A stretch of 64,000 nt of DNA from Tenebrio molitor (GCF_963966145.1 NC_091046.1:24800001-24864000), one strand, 5' to 3'; numbered from the stretch's first letter, positions 1 through 11,481 are shown. Notes: a model not told the origin generated them from the sequence alone. Numbers and translations are program-made.

Positions 1-271
1 GACTAACATCTTAATCAAATGGTGATCGTTTGGTAGCACGATGGGATGTTTGACATCGTAAGTTAAGGATGAGTTTTGCAACCTACCTCCCGCGCGAATT
101 AAATTATCATTCCAGTCGAGAAAAATATTTAAGCACAGTAAACGTGATTTCTTGTTAATCGGTTTGTTTTGTTTAAGACAAGCTAATTCATCGTTGAATG
201 CAATTTCTTGAATCCAACGCATAATGGCCTTCATGGAATCTTTTAATTCTTCACATGTTAAAGAACTAGAG
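1..271 (-). pseudogene. Distal pol fragment of outer (older) BEL/Pao element
   Basis: Read on the minus strand, this encodes the linker between RNase H and integrase and the start of the integrase zinc region; RAGGRLQNSSL and HPIVLPNDHH are typical of BEL/Pao Pol. It is the continuation of the element at 6279..9958. If BEL-1 (272..6278) and one TAGAG copy are removed, the reading frame runs on without a stop across the junction. The rest of integrase and the 3' LTR lie left of the window. Confidence 0.85.
267..271. other. Target-site duplication TAGAG (left copy)
   Basis: TAGAG directly abuts the LTR at 272 and is repeated at 6279..6283 directly after the other LTR. A 5-bp duplication is usual for BEL/Pao integration. 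Confidence 0.93.
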
Positions 272-527
272 TGTTGCGGCGTTGTACCGCAGGAAAAGAA
301 TTGTTGATTTTTAAATATTTAATAACTTCCAAACAATAACATTAACAAAGTATAAGTAAATGATTGTATAAAAATGGTTATGTCTGTTTGAATTTGTTTG
401 ACTGATCTGATGTATCTGTCGTATCTGTTTTTTCCTGTGGGATGCGTCTCGCTTTTAAGAGAGGGTGGTGGGGTGCGGTCCTCCCTGGTCGGGTACCTAA
501 ACTAACGGTACAGGTCGGTCCTGTACA
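272..527 (-). repeat. BEL-1 3' LTR (element orientation)
   Basis: 256 bp, begins TGTTGCGGCG and ends CCTGTACA on the plus strand, with the same sequence at 6023..6278. The Gag-Pol frame ends about 31 bp inside this LTR, so the last codons of the polyprotein are encoded by LTR sequence. Confidence 0.95.
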
Positions 528-3500
528 TTCCTGTCCCCCTTTGAACGGTCCTGTTCAAAATCTTCGGTCGGAAAGGGACATATCCTGTTCGTGGCTCTCG
601 TCACAATTCCTGTGGATGTTTTGATGGTTGCTGTTCGTATCAGTCCATCTTGCCCAGGGTGTACCTCGAGAATGACACCCATACGCCAGCACAGGGGATG
701 AAGATTTTCTTCCTTTAGGAGGACGGGAGTTCCTGCTTGTAGAACTTCTTGTGATCGTTGACGCCACTTGTTTCGTTGTTGGAGTGTGTTCAGATGTTCC
801 TTGCTCCACCGTTTCCAAAAATGTTGGGTCACCTGTTGAACTCTTTGCCATCGTGAGAGGAGATTTTCCTTAATTAATGTTAAATCTGGTTCACTGTTTG
901 ATGTGAGTCTGCGTCCTATTAGGAAGTGTCCAGGGGTTAACGGGGAAAAGTCGTTTGGGTCACTGGATAATGGGGTTATAGGTCTGGAGTTTATACACGC
1001 TTCGATTTGTACCAATACTGTTAGCATTTCTTCATATGTAAACAGTGCATTGCCTACAACCCTTTTTAAATGAAATTTTATTGCCTTAATGCCGGCTTCC
1101 CAAAAACCTCCGCGGTGTGGAGAACGAGCAGGTATAAAGTACCATTGTATATTCTGTTGCTTTAAAGACTGGATGATTTCGTTTTGAAAGTTTGCTGATG
1201 TAAATAATTTTGTTAATTCCCGGTTTGCTGCGGTAAAATATGTTGCGTTATCTGAATGAATTGAGGAGACCTTTCCTCGTCTAGCCATGAAGCGTTTTAA
1301 AGCAGCTAAAAATGCCTCACATGTGGCATCTGTAACTATCTCAATATGAACGGCTTTTGTTGCAAAACATTTGAAAAGAGCAATATAAGATTTTGTCGTT
1401 TTTTTGCTTCTGCGGTTACCCTCTTTTATTAAAATGGGACCTGCATAGTCCACGCCGCAGTGTGAAAATGACATCGACGGTGTTACCCGTATTGAAGGTA
1501 AATTTCCCATTAACTGATCTGTTGTTTGAGGGTTTACTTTAAAACAGGTATGGCACTTGTATATTAAGTTTCGCACAACTGACCTGGCTGATAATGGCCA
1601 ATATTTTTCGCGAATTGCCGTAATTGTGGCTGATGGCCCTGCGTGTAGTTCTTTTTCATGTTGATCAAAAATTATTAATTTTGTTATATGATGTTTAGAT
1701 GGTAAAACGATTGGGAATTTTTGGTCATAATTTATGTGTGCATTAATTAATCGACCACCAACACGAATTATGCCGTTATTGTCTAAAAATGGATTTAGAT
1801 TTAACAGTTTGCTGGACCTTTTTACTGGCTGGTTTTTCGTTAATTCTTTCAGTTCTGATTCAAATTCTTGTTTTTGTACAAGTTTGATTATCATGTTAGC
1901 AGCATTATTTAATTCAGCGACGGTTAGTGTTTTATCAGTTTGTTTTAAGTCATTTTTGGATGAACAATTTTGTATAAATCTCAGGCAATATGCAAGAATT
2001 CTTTGTGTTTTTGCAAAAGAAGAGTATTTTGTTAGGAATGGAAGTTCTAATTTAACCGATACCGCTAGAACTTTGTTGTTGGTACGTTTCTCTGAATCAT
2101 TTGTTTTCGTTTCATCAGGTAGTGAGTTTGGCCACTCGGTTTTGTGATTTGACAGAAAAGATGGGCCATGAAACCAAAAGTGATTGTCAATTAAATTTTC
2201 TGGAAGCACACCTCTCGAAACTAGATCTGCGGGATTGTTTTTCGAACCAATATGATGCCAATTGTCGACTTCAGTTAGGCGTTGAATTTCCGCTACCCGA
2301 TTTGCTACGAATATTTTCCAAGTGTTTGGCGATGAGTTAAGCCATGATAAAACGATAGATGAATCCGTCCAAAGAAAAACTGATTTAAATTCTCGATTTA
2401 ATGTTGACAAAATTGTGTTAACCATTCGCGCTAGGAGTACTGCCGCGCACAGTTCTAGCCGCGGTAAAGTTATGATTTTAAGCGGAGCCACTCGTGATCG
2501 AGAACATAAAAGTTCGGTATTGTATGTATTGTTTGTTTCATCGCATGTTCTTATGTATATGCATGCACCATAGGCGGCCATTGAAGAATCACAAAACCCA
2601 TGCAATTCAACTTGATTTTGTGCATTTGATATTATTTTTCGGGGTATTTGCAATGTATTTAGTATGTGCAGCTGATCTGACAACTTCATCCATTTTTCAC
2701 GTATATGAATTGGGAGAGGATCATCCCAATCAAGCTTAAGTGCCCACATTTCTTGAATGAGAATTTTTGCTTTTACAATGACAGGTGAAAGTAATCCTAA
2801 GATGTCATAAATTTGAGCAATAGTTGAAAGTACAGACGTTTTTGTCGGACATTCTTTGAAATTTGCATTTACGGTATATTTCAGAGTATCGTTTTTACAG
2901 TTCCAGACTAATCCTAAGGTTTTAACTTCATGTTTATGATCAAGCTTAACTGTAGAATTTGCACCTGTTTCATGAGCAGGTAAAATTTCTGAATAATTCG
3001 AGGCCCACTTTTGTAGTTGGAATCCTCCTTTACTTAATGCGCTGATTAGCTGATTTCGTAGTTCGATTGAATTTGAAATTGTGTTAGTTCCTGTCAACAA
3101 ATCGTCTACGTAAAAATCTTTTAGAATTACTGGACTGGCTAACGGAAAATTGTGTTGTTCGTCTATGGCTAACTGTTGCAGACACTTAGTTGCTAGATAC
3201 GGCGCTGATGCCGTTCCATAAGTAACAGTTTTCAGTTCATAAATGTTGACAGATTTCCTTACATCATCACGCCAAAAAATGCGTTGAAATGCGGTGTCGC
3301 GTGGATCAACCCAGATCTGGCGATACATCTTGACAATATCGCACGAAAAAGCAACTTGATGAGTTCGAAATCTGGTAATAATTGAAAACAGATCCTGTTG
3401 GACTGTGGGTCCAACCATCAACATATCATTAAGACTGATTCCGGTGGTAGTTTTGGCGGATCCGTCAAAAACTACTCTGACCCTTATGGTGGAGCTTGAT

Positions 3501-5674
3501 TCTTTAATTACCGCATGATGCGGAAGAAAATATTGATTGGCATGACTGTTGTCCTCTGGCACATATGGTGAAACTAACATCATGTGTTCTAAATGCAAAT
3601 ATTCATTCATGAAAGTTGTGTAATCGCGTTTTAACGTTGGATTTTGATGAAGCCGTTTTTCAACTGAATAAAACCGCTTGAGGGCCATTTTATTTGATGG
3701 TCCCATTAGTAACACGTCACCCTTGAATGGTAATCGAACAACAAAACGACCATCGCTACCTCTCCTGACCGTTTCTGCGAAGTGTTTTTCGCAGGCAAAT
3801 TCGTCTGCTGATAACGGTGGTTGATTGTCGGTTTGCTCTTCGAGTTGCCAAAATTTTGTCAATTGATTAGAAAGTTCGACGTCTGGGTTTTTATTGGAGG
3901 TAAAGCCGACAAAGTGTTTGCCGCTGTTATTTTGACCATTTATGATTTTGCCTGTGACGACCCATCCTAAAAGGGTGCGTCGTAAATAAATCTGTTTGTT
4001 GAGAATGTCGATTGCTTGGGAAAAACCTATTATCCTCCAGAAAAATTCTGCACCAATTAACAAATCGATTTTATCGCATTCATTAAAATGAGGATCTGCG
4101 AGATCAATGTTATCGGGAATGTTCAAATTGGCTCGCGAGTATGTTTGATTTGGAAATTGTTCTGTAATTTTTGGTAATATTAGGCAGTGCATTTTTAACG
4201 CAAACGAGTTGTAACATGACTTTATGGAAACATTTGCTGAATATTTCACGCGAGTTTCTATTTCACCTACACCTGATATAGGAAGATTGATATGATTGGT
4301 TTTAAGCGAGAGTTTTTTACACATATTGCTCGTTAATATGTTACTTTGAGACCCGCAGTCTAAAACTGCTCTACAATTATGATAGTTACCGGCGGAATCT
4401 GCTATTTTAACAATCGCTGTGGCCAGCAAGACAGTTGTTTTGTTCGAAATTGATAAGGTTAAATTGTCGTTAGCTGACGTGGATTCTGAAAGATGAAGTA
4501 GAGTGTTGTGTTTTTGTTGACATTCTCGACAGGTATTGACTGACTTACAAGCAGATGCAGTGTGATTTAATTTGAAGCAATTTCTGCATGCTTTTAAATT
4601 GTTTATGGTTTTGATTCTGTCTGATGTGGGTAAATTGAGAAATTCTGGACATTTAAAGACCATATGTGACTCTGATTTGCAATGTATGCATGATTTATTG
4701 ATGACTGTTTGAACAATTTGATGTTTTGACTGATTAGTTTGCTTGTTGTAGTTTGTTTTTTGTTTCTCATTGTGTTGACTTGATTTGTCGTTTTTGGACA
4801 TACACTCTAAAAGTTCACACCGTTTTCCCAAAAAATCAAGTAAATCCTTTAATTTTGGAATGTCTGTGTTTAATTTGGTTTGCCATTCTTTTCTCGAAGT
4901 GTAGTCTAATTTTTCGCAAATTAGAGGGACAATTAGGCAATCCCAATGATCTACCGCTTGTTTTTGTACCCTTAATGCTTCTATGTTAGTTGTGATGTCA
5001 TTTAACAGTTTTCTAAGCGATACATGATTTGCTTTGGAAATAACTGGACTATTGATGATTGCTAGAACGTGCTCTTGCACAATTAATCGTATGTTATTAT
5101 ACCGTTTTATTAATAACTCGTATGCTGCATTATAATTATCTGTCGAAATTGTGAGAGATTCAATTGTCGCTGAAGCTTCCCCTTTTAAACACGATTTTAA
5201 ATAGTGAAACTTCTGGCAGTTATTTAAATTTGCATTGTTATTAATGAATGAATTAAACGTGTCATAAAACGGCAACCATTCAGTGTAAGACCCTGAAAAT
5301 TGTGGTAAATTTAGGGCTGGCAATTTGACGGCTAATTCTGGTGACGATTGATTGTTACCACCGCTGCTATTATGAGAATTAGACGCACTGGGAGATTTAA
5401 CTTTGCTGGTCAAGTTTTTAATTTTAGCTACTGTATTGTGATACTGAATCTCTACTTCTTCCCGAGTGTTATCGTCCTCCTCGAACTCGAACTGTTCAAT
5501 TTCATCTTGATACTGTTCAAATTCCTTAAACGCGTTTTCTAAATGTGGTATTCGACTTTCTAATTGACATAAATCGTCACCGTCTTTAAAGGATTTGACA
5601 AAACTTTCAATTCTCGTAATTTTTGATTTAACAGTGGTTCGTTTCCTTTTCCAACCCGGGAGATCGATGGTCAT
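497..5674 (-). CDS. BEL/Pao Gag-Pol polyprotein (1725 aa)
   Basis: Single frame starting at a true ATG (MTIDLPGW). Order: coiled Gag N-terminus; DUF1759-like Gag (about 115-300, FSGSYTEWLPFYDTF); Cys/His knuckles about 329-393 (CIHC, CRNC, CREC); pepsin-like protease with Asp about 439 in LDCGSQ (usual form D-S-G-S); reverse transcriptase with YVDD at 855-858; Pao RNase H (LHGFCDSS about 1029, WTDSS about 1104); integrase HHCC region ending CHTC about 1374; DDE residues about D1409, D1475, E1526; C-terminal BEL domain. All enzymatic motifs are present and no stop interrupts the frame. It needs no frameshift between Gag and Pol, as is common for this superfamily. The stop lies in the 3' LTR. 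The Cys in the protease motif is a slight departure from consensus. Confidence 0.95.
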   Translation of the reverse strand: MTIDLPGWKRKRTTVKSKITRIESFVKSFKDGDDLCQLESRIPHLENAFKEFEQYQDEIEQFEFEEDDNTREEVEIQYHNTVAKIKNLTSKVKSPSASNSHNSSGGNNQSSPELAVKLPALNLPQFSGSYTEWLPFYDTFNSFINNNANLNNCQKFHYLKSCLKGEASATIESLTISTDNYNAAYELLIKRYNNIRLIVQEHVLAIINSPVISKANHVSLRKLLNDITTNIEALRVQKQAVDHWDCLIVPLICEKLDYTSRKEWQTKLNTDIPKLKDLLDFLGKRCELLECMSKNDKSSQHNEKQKTNYNKQTNQSKHQIVQTVINKSCIHCKSESHMVFKCPEFLNLPTSDRIKTINNLKACRNCFKLNHTASACKSVNTCRECQQKHNTLLHLSESTSANDNLTLSISNKTTVLLATAIVKIADSAGNYHNCRAVLDCGSQSNILTSNMCKKLSLKTNHINLPISGVGEIETRVKYSANVSIKSCYNSFALKMHCLILPKITEQFPNQTYSRANLNIPDNIDLADPHFNECDKIDLLIGAEFFWRIIGFSQAIDILNKQIYLRRTLLGWVVTGKIINGQNNSGKHFVGFTSNKNPDVELSNQLTKFWQLEEQTDNQPPLSADEFACEKHFAETVRRGSDGRFVVRLPFKGDVLLMGPSNKMALKRFYSVEKRLHQNPTLKRDYTTFMNEYLHLEHMMLVSPYVPEDNSHANQYFLPHHAVIKESSSTIRVRVVFDGSAKTTTGISLNDMLMVGPTVQQDLFSIITRFRTHQVAFSCDIVKMYRQIWVDPRDTAFQRIFWRDDVRKSVNIYELKTVTYGTASAPYLATKCLQQLAIDEQHNFPLASPVILKDFYVDDLLTGTNTISNSIELRNQLISALSKGGFQLQKWASNYSEILPAHETGANSTVKLDHKHEVKTLGLVWNCKNDTLKYTVNANFKECPTKTSVLSTIAQIYDILGLLSPVIVKAKILIQEMWALKLDWDDPLPIHIREKWMKLSDQLHILNTLQIPRKIISNAQNQVELHGFCDSSMAAYGACIYIRTCDETNNTYNTELLCSRSRVAPLKIITLPRLELCAAVLLARMVNTILSTLNREFKSVFLWTDSSIVLSWLNSSPNTWKIFVANRVAEIQRLTEVDNWHHIGSKNNPADLVSRGVLPENLIDNHFWFHGPSFLSNHKTEWPNSLPDETKTNDSEKRTNNKVLAVSVKLELPFLTKYSSFAKTQRILAYCLRFIQNCSSKNDLKQTDKTLTVAELNNAANMIIKLVQKQEFESELKELTKNQPVKRSSKLLNLNPFLDNNGIIRVGGRLINAHINYDQKFPIVLPSKHHITKLIIFDQHEKELHAGPSATITAIREKYWPLSARSVVRNLIYKCHTCFKVNPQTTDQLMGNLPSIRVTPSMSFSHCGVDYAGPILIKEGNRRSKKTTKSYIALFKCFATKAVHIEIVTDATCEAFLAALKRFMARRGKVSSIHSDNATYFTAANRELTKLFTSANFQNEIIQSLKQQNIQWYFIPARSPHRGGFWEAGIKAIKFHLKRVVGNALFTYEEMLTVLVQIEACINSRPITPLSSDPNDFSPLTPGHFLIGRRLTSNSEPDLTLIKENLLSRWQRVQQVTQHFWKRWSKEHLNTLQQRNKWRQRSQEVLQAGTPVLLKEENLHPLCWRMGVILEVHPGQDGLIRTATIKTSTGIVTRATNRICPFPTEDFEQDRSKGDRNVQDRPVPLV
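528..542 (-). other. BEL-1 polypurine tract
   Basis: On the minus strand AAAGGGGGACAGGAA lies immediately upstream of the 3' LTR, the expected place for plus-strand DNA priming. It is inside the polyprotein frame. Confidence 0.8.
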
Positions 5675-6000
5675 TTTGAATTTGATTGATTAGGTACAAA
5701 TTACGCGAAGAAATGCAACGTTGTAGTGATACAAATTTAGCATGCACGGAAAATGTAGGAAGGTTTGATGGAATTGACAGACTCACGTTTTGATGCTCTG
5801 TGATGCTGATGATTGACGACAGTGGTGCTTGGATTCTTGAATGTAATGTAATGTTTATTGTTGAAGTTGATGCTGAATGTTGATGCTTCTGAAGATGAAT
5901 CACGGATTCGACTTCCTCGTTGGCTGATCACGGATCGCACTTTTTTGATTGTCTGGATCACGGATCCGACTTTCTTCAATTTGTTGACACTGGATCACGG

Positions 6001-6019
6001 ATCCGGCTCGATTGGACCA
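6001..6019 (-). other. BEL-1 primer binding site
   Basis: ATCCGGCTCGATTGGACCA on the plus strand looks like a tRNA 3' end including CCA, so the element strand is complementary to it. It sits 3 bp from the 5' LTR. It resembles the tRNA-Tyr end used by the element at 26434 but differs in the acceptor stem, so the exact primer is uncertain. Confidence 0.7.
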
Positions 6020-6022
6020 AAA

Positions 6023-6278
6023 TGTTGCGGCGTTGTACCGCAGGAAAAGAATTGTTGATTTTTAAATATTTAATAACTTCCAAACAATAACATTAACAAA
6101 GTATAAGTAAATGATTGTATAAAAATGGTTATGTCTGTTTGAATTTGTTTGACTGATCTGATGTATCTGTCGTATCTGTTTTTTCCTGTGGGATGCGTCT
6201 CGCTTTTAAGAGAGGGTGGTGGGGTGCGGTCCTCCCTGGTCGGGTACCTAAACTAACGGTACAGGTCGGTCCTGTACA
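6023..6278 (-). repeat. BEL-1 5' LTR (element orientation)
   Basis: Second copy of the 256-bp LTR, followed by TAGAG at 6279..6283. No difference from 272..527 was seen. Confidence 0.95.
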
Positions 6279-9200
6279 TAGAGATTTGCCTTTGGTTTGG
6301 CTTCCTACAATTGTTGATGAATCGTAATACCCATGACATTACACGTTCAGTTTTTTTGTAATTTGAAAATTTTGTAAGAAGCGGTAGTTGTCTTTCGCGA
6401 GAATGAATAGTAGTCACAGTGACAGTTCGACGTTCTGGAATTTCAATATCCGAAAGATTTATGTTAGATACGGGCCAAGTGTCGTTGTTTTCTGACAGCC
6501 AGTCAAGACCGTTCCACCACAGTTTATTAGTTTTTGGTTGACCAGGTAAAGCACCTCGGCTTAATACATCCGCAGGGTTACTTTCGCTTTTGGCATGATA
6601 CCAATCTTTCGCATCCGTTAGCGTTTGAATTTCGGAAACTCGATTTCCTACAAATGTTTGTAAGTTTGAAGGTGTAGAGTTTATCCATGCCAGAACGACT
6701 GTGGAATCTGTCCATAGAAATTGCTGATCAATTTTGACATTTATTGTTCGTAAAACTGTATTAAATATTCGCGACAAAATTAGGGCGGCACACAACTCCA
6801 AGCGTGGTAACGTAACAGCTCGAAGAGGAGCCACACGAGATTTAGCGCAAATTAAATGAACTTGACGATTGCCACTATGATCGGTTGTTCTTAGATGTAG
6901 CTGCGCCTGTACGGGACTTGATTTTATTATGTTTCTGGGAATTTCGATTTCGATTAAGTGAGCGAGTTCTTACAAGATCCTAACCCATGCACAATAAATA
7001 CTTACAGGTAATAGATCGTCCCATCAAATTTTCAAACTCCAGCATACTGGCGCCACAAGACCCAATGGATCGAATTCCTGGGCAGTTTTAGACAGGATTT
7101 CGCGTTTTGTTAGTCTTTTCGGAATGTCACAGCGTTTTACCTGATACCGTAACGAATCGTGATTAGGATTCCAAAAAAGCCGTAACGTTTTAGTGTAAGC
7201 ATCCTTATCGAAACTGACGTTGAGATTAGGCCCGTGACTATCTGGAATTAATGAAGGATGATTGGCGGCCCATTTACGTAATAAGAAACCACCATGAGCT
7301 AAAATTTGAATTATTTGATCTCGTAAAGTGATTAGGTTTTCAAGTGAGTCCCCTCCCGTCAGAAGATCGTCTACGTAAAAATCCTGTTGAATTGCTTTAG
7401 CGGCTTCCGGGTACCGATTTACGTTTTGAAGAGCTAGTTCTTTAAGACATCTTGTTGCTATAAAACTGGCCGGTTTTGTACCGTAGGTTAGAGTGGTTAA
7501 TCTATACGTGTTTAGCGGATCTTCGGTGTTCTCGCGCCAAACAATTCGTTGATAGTCAGTGTGATCGGAATGTATTTCTATCATGCGGTACATTTTAGCT
7601 ATGTCCCCGTTTACGACGTACTTATTTAAAAGTTCTGAATCTCAACAAAATTGCAAAAAGCTCTGGCTGGATCGTAGGTCCTGCCATGAGATTGTCATTT
7701 AGACTCAATCCATCAGCTGAGCGAAATGACGCGTTAAAAACAACTCTTAACTTGGTCGATGTAGAATCCTTGAGTACCGCGTGATGAGGCAAATATGTAC
7801 AGTTTAGTTTATTTAATTCGCAACCCGGAACTTCCTCCATGTGACCCAAGGAGATGTGATCCCGCATGAATTGCACATAATGTGATTTTAGTGTAGGCCT
7901 TTTGTTTAGGTTTCGTTCCAGATTGTTAAAAAACTTTACAGCAGTATCGTGGTTTGACTTGAGAATTGGAGGATCATTTTTCAATGGCAGTTTAACAAGA
8001 AACTTTCCGTTTGTTTGTCTGCACGTATTTTGAACAAAATGTTGCTCGCACATAATCTCTTCATTTGAAAAGCATTTTTGTTCGGAAGCGTTGCTGCATT
8101 GTTCTAGTTCGAAGAATTTTTGCACTTGGTTCTCTAAAATGTCGCTTACCGATGTTAGAGAAAGCGAGCAGATGCTTGAGCTATTGTTATTGTTCATATT
8201 TAGTGACCCACCTGCAATGAAACCTAAATGGGTATTTTGCAGCATTAGTTTGTTATGGTTCTCAAGTGTTATTTCTTTGCGGTCTTGACATAAAAGGTTC
8301 CGAAACAAATCAGCCCCGATAAGTAAGTCTACTGATGCAGTTTCTAGCTAGGCTAGCTGTAATTCCTTTGGAATATTTATTGCAGACATATTTATGGTCA
8401 CCAGGGGAAGATTTTCGGTTATTTTTATCCAAAACAAAACAACTTAAGTTCGCCGAAAACTTATTGTACTGAGATTTGATGTTTACCTGGACGGCCTGTT
8501 TGATGTTCGTCGAAATTTGACCAATTCCGCCCACGGTTATATTTACATTACATACATCTACATTTATGAGACTTTTTATTACGATCTTCTATGAGAACGA
8601 TCGCGGTTGATAACAAAATAATTGATGATTGGGACCTCATAGAATGAGCGTTTAAACTTTCTACCTGTGCTGGTGTTTCATTGGTTTGCGTGATTTGTCT
8701 TTCTTTATGAAGCAGAGTATTGTAGCTTTGATTGCATTTACGGCATTTGAATTTGGACTGACAGTTGTTAACAAAATGATTGGTTCTTAGACAATTAAGA
8801 CATAACTTCAGGTTTCGAGCTTGAGCGTTTCTTTCCTCTACATTTAATTTTAGAAATTCATTGCATTTTTGATTGTATGATGGTCATTTTTACAAAATGT
8901 ACAGTGTAGTTTGTTTGTGGCAACATGAGATGTAGTGCTTCGTTTTTGTGACATATTGTTTTTTGCATTATTGAGATTCGGATTGACGTTTGATTTGGGG
9001 TGCAATAGATTTAAGGATTCCAACAACTGACATTTCCTTTCTAAAAATTCGATCGTTTGACCGTAAGTTGGAACCTCGTCGGTTAATGTAGCCTGCCATT
9101 CTCTTGCAAGATTGTCGTCTAATTTGTCCACAATTATTACAACTAGAAGAGCATGCCAAGTATCAATCGGTACTTCTAGCTGTCTTACCGCGGCAACATT

Positions 9201-9958
9201 TGAATTCAACGTATCTAAAAAAACACCTAAGTGACGAATGCGAGGCTTTAATTACTTGGGGTGCCTTTGTGATGGCTATTATGTGATCGTGGACGATCAG
9301 CCGTTTGTTGCAGAACCGTTTCTTTAAGATATCCCACGCTACATTATAATTTTCTGATGACACCGTTAATGACTCGACTGCTCGCAAAGCTTCACCAGAT
9401 AAACATGATCGCAAATATTGGAAACGTTGACAGTTGTTTAGCATGTTGTTTTCGTCTTCAATAAAGGATTTAAATGAATTTTGAAATGACAACCATTCCT
9501 TATATTTAGCAACCAGTGAAAGATTTTAAATTTAAAGTTGGCAGATTCAATTTGATTGATTGATCACGATTAGAACAATGTGAATTAGCGCTGGAACAAC
9601 TACCGTTACCGTTCGTTGTGGCCGCAGTGTGCAGTGGAGGCGTCATTTGTTCAATTTTTGTTTGAATTGATGATAGTACATATTTTGACTCAATTTCGAC
9701 GCGGTCCTGAGTCTGCGTTTCAATAGCTGTCGTTGAAGAATCAAGTAATTCAATTTCAGTCTGTACCTCTTCATAATTTTTGAATGTCTGTTCGATGAAT
9801 GTTTTTTTAAATTTTAGTGGATTTACATCGTTATCATTTGATTGAAAGTTAGCAACAAAGTTTTGAATACGCCAAATTTTTGTTTTTAATGAGGTTCTTT
9901 TCTTTTTTAAAGCCTCTAATTTGGCAATTGATTAATCTAATAAGGATGTCTCGGGCAT
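6279..9958 (-). pseudogene. Outer BEL/Pao Gag-Pol relic (5' and middle parts)
   Basis: The minus strand carries the same module order as BEL-1 but broken by stops and frameshifts: Gag N-terminus from ATG 9958 with an early stop; DUF1759-like Gag in about 8850..9492; Cys-rich knuckles about 8700-8900; a protease region about 8310-8580; RT in 7622..8308 and 7024..7593 (FYVDDLLTG); Pao RNase H in 6253..6834 (PRLELCAALILSR, LWTDSTVVLAW). The frame continues at 1..271. It is clearly related to BEL-1 but divergent, so BEL-1 is not a simple duplicate. It is an old inactive copy that served as the landing site. Confidence 0.9.
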
Positions 9959-10375
9959 AATGATTGATTTGATTTACGTGGTCGAGATGAAAATTTGCGA
10001 AATTAGGAACAATAGAAATAGTCGTACGTAGTAATGTAGTTTGGAAGGAAAATCGAAAGGATTGAGAGCCACTAACCTTTGTTGATGTCTTGAGTGATGA
10101 TCGCTTCGCTGCTACCCAATTCGGTGACTATTCGTGCTGCCCTTTTGCCCTTGCTGAAGCTGACGAAATCGTTGCTGCCCTCTGGGTGTCGAAACTGCTT
10201 CTTGAATTGTTGATGTATGTATGTACCGGCGTTGGTCAGTTGGGCCAGGCGTCAGGTAGAGGGATTAATTTATCGTTCAGTTGGGCCGATCATTAGTTAG
10301 GGGTAGGATTATAGCGTTATTTGTAACCTTCTCTTCCTATGTTTATGTTCTCGACAGCACCAAACAATAGTATAT
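9959..10375. other. Leader/LTR side of outer BEL element, boundary not found
   Basis: The 5' LTR of the outer BEL element should lie here, but its partner is outside the window, so no direct-repeat test is possible. The GC-richer stretch 10090..10300 is the best candidate. No gene is visible. Confidence 0.3.
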
Positions 10376-10495
10376 TTCAAACCAAGGTAAGAAAGTGGTT
10401 TCTTGCAGACCGCAGGCAAAGATTATAAACCGAGTCGTAGACGAGGTTTGTAAGTGCCTAAGGTCTGCAAGGACACTTTCTTAACAAGGTTTGAA
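10376..10495. repeat. Imperfect palindrome (~120 bp)
   Basis: The left arm starts TTCAAACCAAGGTAAGAAAG and the right arm ends TTTCTTAACAAGGTTTGAA. The centre is also self-complementary (GTCGTAGAC). It is followed immediately by the terminal repeat of 10498..10925, the same arrangement as at 46061, 46245 and 50868. Confidence 0.8.
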
Positions 10496-10497
10496 TA

Positions 10498-10925
10498 CAA
10501 TTTTTTTCCCTACCGGCACAACTTTGTTGAAAAAAGTCAAAAAAGATGGTTATATTCGTGATTAAAACGAAAATTTTGAGAATTGAATAGTAGGCTGTGT
10601 TATTTGTTTAATTAACTTGTCATCGCATTTGAAGATTTGAGGTTTGTTCGAAAATTTGATATAAACAGGGTAAAGTAATCTACCTACCTAGCTTATCTGT
10701 TTATTTTCCAGATTATATGATTGACCTACCAACTTACTTCATTGAATTGGCTTTCATTTATCAATAACTTATTTCACTTTTGACACTTTTGACATTTGTA
10801 TTTTGGTACAGTTTTTCCATAAACATTTCATGATTAACTTTCTTACCTTAGCGAGAAAGTTGAATTTTCTCACCTCAAATGAGGTATCCACAGCCTACAT
10901 TTCTAACCGGTAGGGAGAAAAATAC
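10498..10925. mobile_element. Short TIR element next to palindrome
   Basis: ATTTTTTTCCCTACCGG at the left end is matched in inverse by CCGGTAGGGAGAAAAAT at the right end. A second inverted pair GTAGGCTGTG lies inside (about 10591 and 10889). There is no coding content, so it would be non-autonomous. Confidence 0.5.
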
Positions 10926-11302
10926 TTTATTAGAAGTGTTGCTGTATTGCTATAGGAATAAATATTTAAAATCAAAGATACAACATAAAAAAAAATGCAC
11001 GGTGTGGTGCGCTAACTCTCTTTCGCTCTTATATATCTTTAATAGTTACCCATATTTGCGGCCACTTTTCCATAAGCAACCGTATTCCATCGTGTAGAGA
11101 AAAAAATAGCTTTAATTTGATATATAATTTATGAGGATACGTTATGAAGGTATAAATTAAACAGAGAGGTACATGTTTACACCCGGTTGCCAAGCGGTTG
11201 CGGCCAAGTGAGAAATGGCAACCCAAACTTTTCAATTTCTTTTTGTAATATCTAGTTGTTAAAGGTGGTTTTCCGGACTGTTTGTCACCATGTAAACAAC
11301 CT

Positions 11303-11358
11303 CATAACGGCCGGAGTCCGTTAAGGGTGTCCGTTATGAGCGGGAGCGGCCGTTATGA
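11303..11358. repeat. Short palindrome CATAACGGCCG...CGGCCGTTATG
   Basis: 11-bp perfect arms around a GC-rich centre with several internal CCGTTA/TTATGAG echoes. The flanks (10926..11480) hold no recognisable gene. Confidence 0.6.
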
Positions 11359-11481
11359 ATGACTAAATAACTATAGCAACGTAGATCTAAACTTTATTTT
11401 TCAACTTTTTTACAATTGGTACAATAATTAATGTTTAATGTTATGGGACACACCTTGAATTAATCGAAATCCGTATGCCAC

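Larger units (their letters stand above)
272..6278 (-). mobile_element. BEL-1: complete young BEL/Pao LTR retrotransposon
   Basis: This 6007-bp element has two 256-bp LTRs that look identical base for base, TG...CA ends, a 5-bp TSD, a tRNA-type primer binding site, a polypurine tract and one uninterrupted Gag-Pol frame. The untranslated leader is about 326 bp (5675..6000). It is nested in another BEL/Pao pol gene in the same orientation. Identical LTRs and an intact frame suggest very recent, perhaps still possible, mobility; that is inference from sequence alone. Confidence 0.95.

Noticed and set aside
5348..5542. Plus-strand ORFs across 442..5542 and minus ORF 5628..5979
   Set aside because: They overlap the strongly supported 1725-aa BEL polyprotein or its leader in other frames and show no domain.
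10376..10495. Palindromes as transcription terminators
   Set aside because: Intrinsic hairpin terminators are bacterial. The context is an insect-like genome and the palindromes adjoin transposon ends.
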